A stretch of DNA of 64,000 nucleotides. Origin: Endomychus coccineus (lineage: Eukaryota > Arthropoda > Insecta > Coleoptera > Endomychidae). The stretch lies in assembly GCA_958510875.1 (NCBI GenBank), contig OY294069.1, positions 179,534,868 through 179,598,867 of the forward strand. The letters run 5' to 3'. Under the pieces are notes generated by a model that saw only the letters and a program-made list of their open reading frames with translations, was not told the origin of the DNA and made no database searches. Position numbers and translations under genes: made by a program. Shown here piece by piece: positions 58,254-64,000 of this stretch (position 1 is its first letter; each line of letters opens with the position of its first letter).

Positions 58254-59847
58254 CGGGATGTTCCATCTCAGACGAGCCACCCCGTATATTTCTTATCCCA
58301 TAGTGAGTGGAAAAATCTCCCGAAACACGTCGAATGATTTTGTTTGGGGGACATATTTTGACGTATATTTGAGGTTTGAGCGAGCAACCCCCTAATAGGG
58401 GGCGCTTCAAACCCTCAAAATTGAATAAGAGAGAGGGGTTGAGTGATACGTCATTTGAAAGGTCTTGGAAGCCTCTTTACATCGGTGTATGAAAAACGTA
58501 AATTTGATGAACCGTTTCCGTCAATAATTAATTTTGTTGCTTGAATGCGCCACCTTGAATATTTTGGTTATTTGTACAATGTACAAGCTCATTTTTATCA
58601 AGTCTTTTTTACAAACTTGAACAATCTTCAAAAACTCACATTCGTAAAAAAATTGAATTGTGTTGTCATGCTTACAATGGAAAAAATTAAATCTGCGTGT
58701 TTAAATCAAATGTTCAAATTGTCCTCCATTGACTTCCATACAATAATACATTCTCTCAAATTAATAAATAAAAAAACAGCAAAACATTTCCTTATGTTGC
58801 CTTCATTTTTTGTTCTTAGAAGGTGTTTAGGCATAACTGTAGAATTTGGAGCGATACAAATCCTCATGTATTTCGAAAAGCTCACACTCAACATCGGGAA
58901 AAGCTAAACGTTTGGGTAGGAATTTTAGGAGACCACCTAATTGGACCTCTGTTTATTCCTGGTAATTTGAATGGCGAAATTTATCTTGATATGTTTGAAA
59001 ATGCGATTGATCCGTTAATAACTGAACAATTAGAAAACGATCCTCTACTAGTTGAACAACAATTGCATTTCCAACAAGTCGGAGCTCCTCCTCACTACGC
59101 CGCACCAGTTCGCCAATACCTCAATTTGCAATACCCCGGTCGTTGGATTGGAAGAAGAGATCCTATGGAGTGGCCTGCCCGATCTCCTGACCTGAACCCT
59201 CTGGAATTCTTCTTGTGGGGACATCTTAAGTTCAAGATTTTTGTGACTCAGCCTGAAAATTTGGACGAACTACGCCAACGAATTGTAGATGAATGTCGAC
59301 AAATAACTCCAATTATGCTGAACCATGTTAGAGACGGTTTTCAGTCAAAATTGTATTATTGTATGGAAGCTAATGGAGGACAATTTGAACATTTGATTTA
59401 AACACGCAGATTCAATTTTTTTCATTGTAAGCATGACAACACAATTCAATTTTTTTACGAATGTGATTTTTTGAAGATTGTTTAAGTTTGTAAAAAAAGG
59501 CTCAATAAAAATGAGCTTGTACATTGTACAATTAACCAAAATTCAAGGTGGTGCATTCGAGCAACAAAATTAATTTTTGCCGAAAACGGTTCATCAAATT
59601 TACGTTTTTCATACACCGTTGTAAAGAGGCTCCCAAGACCTTGCAAATGACGTATCACTCAACCCCTCTCCCCTATTCAATTTTGAGGGGTTGAAGCGCC
59701 CCCTATTAGGGGGTTGCTCGTTCAAGCCTCAAATATACGTCAAAAGATGTGCCCCAAACAAAATCATTCGACGTGTTTCGGCAGATTTTTCTACTCACTA
59801 TGGGATAAGAAATATACGGGGTGGCTCATCTGAGATGGAACATCCTG
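58254..59847 (+). mobile_element. Tc1/mariner-type element with 497-bp inverted repeats
   Basis: CGGGATGTTCCATCTCAGAC at 58254 and CAGGATGTTCCATCTCAGAT read on the minus strand from 59847 begin terminal inverted repeats that match nearly base for base for 497 bp (58254-58750) and 496 bp (59352-59847), flanked by TA at 58252-58253 and 59848-59849. The inner end of the right repeat contains the last codons of the transposase, and the left repeat carries them inverted. Total length is 1594 bp. The coding part between the repeats is 5'-truncated. Confidence 0.88.
58823..59401 (+). pseudogene. Transposase, truncated, second catalytic Asp changed
   Basis: A 192-codon open frame reads RHNCRIWSDTNPHVFRKAHT, REKLNVWVGILGDHLIGPLF, NGEIYLDMFENAI, HFQQVGAPPHYAAPVRQYLN, RWIGRRDPMEWPARSPDLNP, LEFFLWGHLK and NGGQFEHLI, then a stop. 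Relatives read QQDGAPPHY and PLDFFLWG: here the second catalytic Asp is Val (GTC for GAC) and the third is Glu. The N-terminal DNA-binding domain and the first catalytic Asp block (SDEATF) are absent, the frame opening right after the left inverted repeat. No frameshift interrupts the remaining frame, so decay is recent. It cannot be catalytically active. Confidence 0.85.
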
Positions 59848-60732
59848 TATATTAAACGTAGTAGGAACTAAATTCATCAGACACTCTCCTCCCCATCAAC
59901 GTTATACCAAAAATACAAACCAGCAACTATTGTATCAAGTAATGACACACAAATCTAAGTTATTTGAGAAATGTCTCGAATATGCCGGTTGCTGCTATTT
60001 GATAAAATATCTGAAACAGTGAAGACATTGTATTTTGGAGTTTTTCAATATAACATCGAAAATTTTTCATACAAGAAGAACTGCTAATAGTTTTGATAGA
60101 AGCACACTTTTAATAAATATTCACTTACTTCGTTGTTATGAAACAAAACGTGACATGTTTCACCACACGGTGTCTTTATCAAACAATAGTTTTTCAAACT
60201 ATAGTTCATTGCTTAAATACTGGAATTGAGATTAAGAAGGAAGGAGGGTGTGGTACGTGTACATTAGGATAAGAGTTACTTACAAATACATTTAATAATG
60301 GATAATTGGTAAAGTCTTTCTGATTATGTAAAAGGTTTCCTGTATTTTTTGGACTTACCCATAAATAAATTGAATACTAAACATTTATTTTCAATATATC
60401 ATAAGCCTTCACACCTTCGAACCTTGAAAATTACTTAAAAATCAGTTATATACTGGAATATATTGCAATAAACGTTGGCACACAATATTTTCTCATTTTT
60501 TTCTTCAACTATCACCCGAAATTTATTTAAAAACACTTGACCCCAACAAAAAATAGTGTTTATATCAATTCTACTTATGAATATTCATAATAGAATAATG
60601 CATACATCAAGTAACTATATCTAGATTGACTCATGAAGTGACATTCTGTAAAAGAGTAAGATGCCTCAAGCATTAGACCAGGTCTTGAGCGTCGAGAGTG
60701 ACGTCATGTGCAGAACGGCCGAAAAGTAGACC
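59848..60732. other. Non-coding stretch
   Basis: Nothing recognisable. Confidence 0.35.
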
Positions 60733-61240
60733 TTGTAGCTGAGGAAATATATCGCAGCGTTCCGAAACCCTTAGTTTTCGAACATCCTTCCAAAATTAGA
60801 CTCCACAACCTTCTGAGATCTCACAGAACAAGTTTCATCAGTAATTTGAACCTGTTGAAATTTTGGCATTTTCCCAAATTTCATAAGGGGTAGTAAGTAT
60901 GGAAAAATAACAAATTTGGTCGATCCCATCGATTCCGATATAACTGTGTCCAAATACACTCTCATGGATGAGAGAGACGATTCTACCATTATTTATTATC
61001 TCGGAAGCTGAGGAAATAAATCGCAACATTCCGAAACCTTGCTTTAGATAAATACACTATAAAATCACTTAAATCATGCACAATGTACCCAAAATCGGTC
61101 TCCACATCCTTTTGTGTGATCTCAGTTCCATCAGTTACACGAACCTCTTGAAAGTTTCGCATTTTCTCAATTTTCATAAGTAAGAATTGAAAAATAAATT
61201 TGGTCGATCTCATTGATTCCGATATAAATGAATTATGAAA
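60733..61240 (+). repeat. Two-copy tandem repeat, about 271-bp period
   Basis: GCTGAGGAAATATATCGCAG at 60737 recurs as GCTGAGGAAATAAATCGCAA at about 61008. Both units continue through ACCTGTTGAAATTTTGGCAT-like and TTTGGTCGATCYCATYGATT segments. The second unit is partial. The last segment is related to the dispersed repeat at 35865 and 36530. Confidence 0.7.
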
Positions 61241-62539
61241 TCTTCGGTCAGCCAGTGGATACTATGGAATAATTGCATCGGAGAATTGAAGATGCGTTTA
61301 CTAAAATTACACAAGAGCAAAAACTCAGCAGAGTATTAATTTTCCTGCAGAACAGATTGCCTCAATGCATCATAACAGATGGAGAAATGGAAATTGTGAC
61401 AAAAGTATAATTTCTGTGATGTAAATGTTATGTGAAAACTGTTTACCTGAACGATGATCATTTAATATTTCTTTGTCAAATTATTAAAATGACAATGCCA
61501 AAGAGTTCCTGTTTTAATACCTAAACACGTTCTTCAGACATTCAACCTCAAATATCTATAAAACGGCTCTCCAATCAAAAATTTGAGAGAGTAATTTTTT
61601 TTCCTAAGTCGAATGTAGAATCAGAAAATCTGAACAGTTTGCAAAATATCCAGTGACGGCCAAATAAGGGTTGGAAGAAGGGAAAAGCCTCCCAGTATCT
61701 GGGACACTGAATTGTCTTTGTGAAAGTGTATCTCACTGAATCATAGGTAGGTATACATATCAGCATCAACTGTATCAAATTTGTACAAAATTGGTCCGAC
61801 AGTCTAGAGGTTATGATAGAAAGCCAATTTTTGGGGTTGAACTTTGAAGTAGTGTATCTCGCTTAGGAGATACTTCAGAGTTCAGATATTTTTTCGAGGC
61901 TTTTTCATTACTTGACGTACTATATGTGTTCCCAAGTTTCGACCACCTTTTTAGGAACACCTTGTATAATTCCCTATGAGTGTGTAGCAGTAAATGCTAA
62001 TAATATCCATGTAAAATTGCAAGCACTAATGATAATGAAAATATTGACGGGTTGGTGCATAAACTGCATTTATCAATAACAAAATTTTACATTTCCGAAC
62101 CACTGTGATGCTACTGATTTTGATAGGCATGAAATATATTACTGAGCATTGAATATACCGAATGTGTTTTAATCTGTCTTCATATGATGGTTGTTAATAG
62201 AATCGTATCGACTCATTTGATCACCCATTTCACTAACAAATTCGATAATCCGGAAATATAGCATTTTACAGTTCTGGTGTATGGTATGTTTGCGATTGAA
62301 ATATGAAAATGACCTATATCGTTAACTGAGTAGCTATAAAATTGGCTGCGCCAGTTAAATTTAATAAAACTAATGAACTACCCTTACGAGTACTATTGAC
62401 ATTTTTATTACTTTGTTGAGTTCAACGGGTATGACAACAGCCAGTTGTCTTTATACTTCCCTCACTATACGTAGTGTAATAAAGGTTTAGTACAGGTCAT
62501 GACCAATATTCAAAACAAAATCATATTCAGAAAATTAAA
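61241..62539. other. Non-coding stretch with one orphan element end
   Basis: AGGAACACCTTGTATAA near 61951-61967 looks like the right end of a Tc1/mariner-type element (reverse of TACARGGTGTTCC). No left partner recognised. No gene. Confidence 0.3.
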
Positions 62540-62840
62540 ATTTCTCTAAGCAAAGTAACAAGAGCATCTAGGGGTTGTCAGACGTTTTTTGTTTAGTATC
62601 AATAACAAATGTAGCATGAGAAAAATAAAAGAATGAAATAAATACAAGACCATTCACACCCGCGTCAAGGAGAGTGATATGATATCATAGTTGGCATGGT
62701 CAAGATGTCCAATAATTTCACAAAAATTTCTTGTTCCAGAGAAAATCAAAAACTGTTGATGTGTAACCAACATGAGACGGAAACGAATGTTGAGCTATGA
62801 TAAATGTTAATGTTAACCTTCTGCTTAGGTCACGAGATTC
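62540..62840 (-). repeat. Dispersed repeat Y, copy 2
   Basis: Reverse-complement match to 52610-52890 (see that entry). The two copies lie about 10 kb apart in opposite orientation. Confidence 0.7.
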
Positions 62841-63752
62841 TTCCAGACCCACTGTATATTTTAATATGGAACTTTTGAACATATTTCTCCCATAAGTTAC
62901 ACAGTTGATTAATATGTATTCTGATTCTATTTATAATCATTACTAAAGACGGAATCAGTTAGTAATATTTAGAAAACGCCAGATTAGAGACTCCCACCGA
63001 AAACTCTCTAGAGGCTTCAAGAAAGGGCAGGAATTAAAAATTATCGTACTGCTTATTGCTTAAACAATTCGGCGATCCTTCCCCTAGTTGAAGATTGGTT
63101 ACTAAGAAAAAGGACGCAGTATAAATACAAGGAACAATGCCAACACCTCCAGTTGTATTTTGAAACTGGAATTATTCTCTTGAGAAATTCCGTGGCACTT
63201 CGTCAATTCCAATTAATCTAACTCAGTTTCTTCAGAGTGTTTTTATTAAAAAGGGTGGATTCCGTTAAATCAGAGTTATTTTAGATTTTCAATCGAAGTT
63301 TGTTGTTTTCAGTTTTAATTCAAGCTCTAGTTTATTAATACATTCAAATCAGTTCATTAAGTTCCAATCCCCTAGGTTCATCCTGATTTCAGAATCCATT
63401 TAATAATCTCAGTTTCATTTCTGTCTCTTTGTTAATTCAGATCATTTGAGTTTGTCTTATTTGAGTTAAGGTTTTGATCTTATTATTCTTAATTTAATTG
63501 TTATTCTTGTTATTGAATTTTCGTTGTTGGTGAGTGCAAGTTTATTTGATTAATATTAGCGTTTACCCTTTCGCTTACTTTCCAGTGTCTTTTGAAACAA
63601 AAGGGTAAGTTTCAATGATATTTTTCACGTTTGTTCTGGCTAATCATTAATTGGGATCAAAACTCCAACGTGTCATAGTTCTCTAAATTAAATGGCCACA
63701 CTGTAGTAAAGGAATAAATAGATTGAGGAATAGGAATAATATACTTTGTGAG
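62841..63752. other. Non-coding stretch
   Basis: Contains the promoter-like signal at 63116-63155. 63230-63590 is T-rich on the plus strand and could be leader or LTR sequence. No coding segment recognised. Confidence 0.3.
63116..63155 (+). promoter_or_regulatory. TATA box with downstream initiator-like sequence
   Basis: GCAGTATAAATACAAGG (TATAAATA at about 63120) is followed about 30 bp downstream by CTCCAGTTGT, close to the arthropod initiator TCAGTY. The spacing suits a Pol II core promoter. No gene follows within the window, so it may belong to a degraded LTR or DNA element. Confidence 0.35.
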
Positions 63753-64000
63753 CAGGAATCATTGATGACTACTTTATTGGGCCATTCTTCCTACCGGGAC
63801 GACTTGACGGACAATCTTGCTGCAATTTCCTTCAAGAATAATTGCCTTAGCTGGATTAGATGGGTTAGAAACCAATATGGTATATGCACGATGGCGCATC
63901 ATCACATTTCAGTGTAATGGTTCACAATTATTAACTGCTTATCCAAATCGTTGGATTGGCCGCTGTGGGGTGCAAGAATGGCCACCAAGGTCTCACGACC
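63753..64000 (+). pseudogene. Tc1/mariner-superfamily transposase fragment, cut by window end
   Basis: The plus strand reads AGIIDDYFIGPFFLPGRLDG, three stops, then WYMHDGASSHFSVMVHNY (second catalytic Asp kept in HDGA) and, after a frameshift, AYPNRWIGRCGVQEWPPRSHD at the window edge. It follows the relatives' order WAGI..IIGPFFLPG.L.G, MHDGAPSHF, FPNRWIGRGG, EWPPRSPD. The third catalytic residue would lie outside the window. Confidence 0.78.

Overview
The window looks like nuclear DNA of an insect, most likely a beetle (inference). It is AT-rich, has spliceosomal introns, (TTAGG)n telomere-type repeats, and a dense layer of decayed insect-type transposable elements. No bacterial operons, rRNA or tRNA genes are visible. 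Nearly all of the 64 kb reads as intron or intergenic sequence.

The one host coding segment I recognise is an exon at about 18945-19431 (+). It encodes the N-terminal region of a long isoform of dunce (dnc), the PDE4-type cAMP phosphodiesterase. It stops at a perfect donor just before UCR1, and no other PDE4 exon is visible, so the flanking DNA is probably giant dnc intron. A GC-rich block near 3.2-3.36 kb may be an upstream promoter or 5' exon. A possible internal exon of an unidentified gene lies at 33850-34183 (-).

The rest is an element graveyard. (1) Penelope-like elements (PLEs): three sequence families carry hammerhead-ribozyme-like cores, often as outward-facing inverted pairs (1-455, 1385-1706, 36128-36473, 42345-43480). 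One pair has a 12-bp target duplication. Coding remnants of the PLE protein sit at 33.3-33.85 kb and 42.6-43.2 kb. (2) LINEs: many fragments of one CR1/Jockey-like family (2.2, 13.2-14.65, 25.1, 30.3, 39.3, 50.8-51.6, 56.2-57.1 kb), plus R1-like, Jockey-like and RTE-like scraps. (3) Tc1/mariner superfamily: a 1.24-kb mariner with exact ends (11185-12421), a 1.59-kb element with 497-bp inverted repeats (58254-59847), and fragments at 5.0-5.6, 45.2-45.6, 53.4-54.1 and 63.75-64.0 kb. (4) A Helentron remnant with helicase fused to endonuclease (21975-24024) and a relative at 36922-38194. (5) A Crypton-like tyrosine-recombinase remnant with a 63-nt intron (26.1-26.5 kb). (6) A 1.4-kb foldback palindrome (9709-11115). 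(7) Tandem repeats, including a four-unit satellite with internal TTAGG arrays (16087-16720).

Nothing here forms an operon or defence system. The most interesting signal is the recurring family of hammerhead-like motifs arranged as inverted twin-tail elements. The sequence was read by eye: family assignments rest on remembered motif patterns, and repeat boundaries are good to a few bases where both copies were compared and approximate elsewhere.
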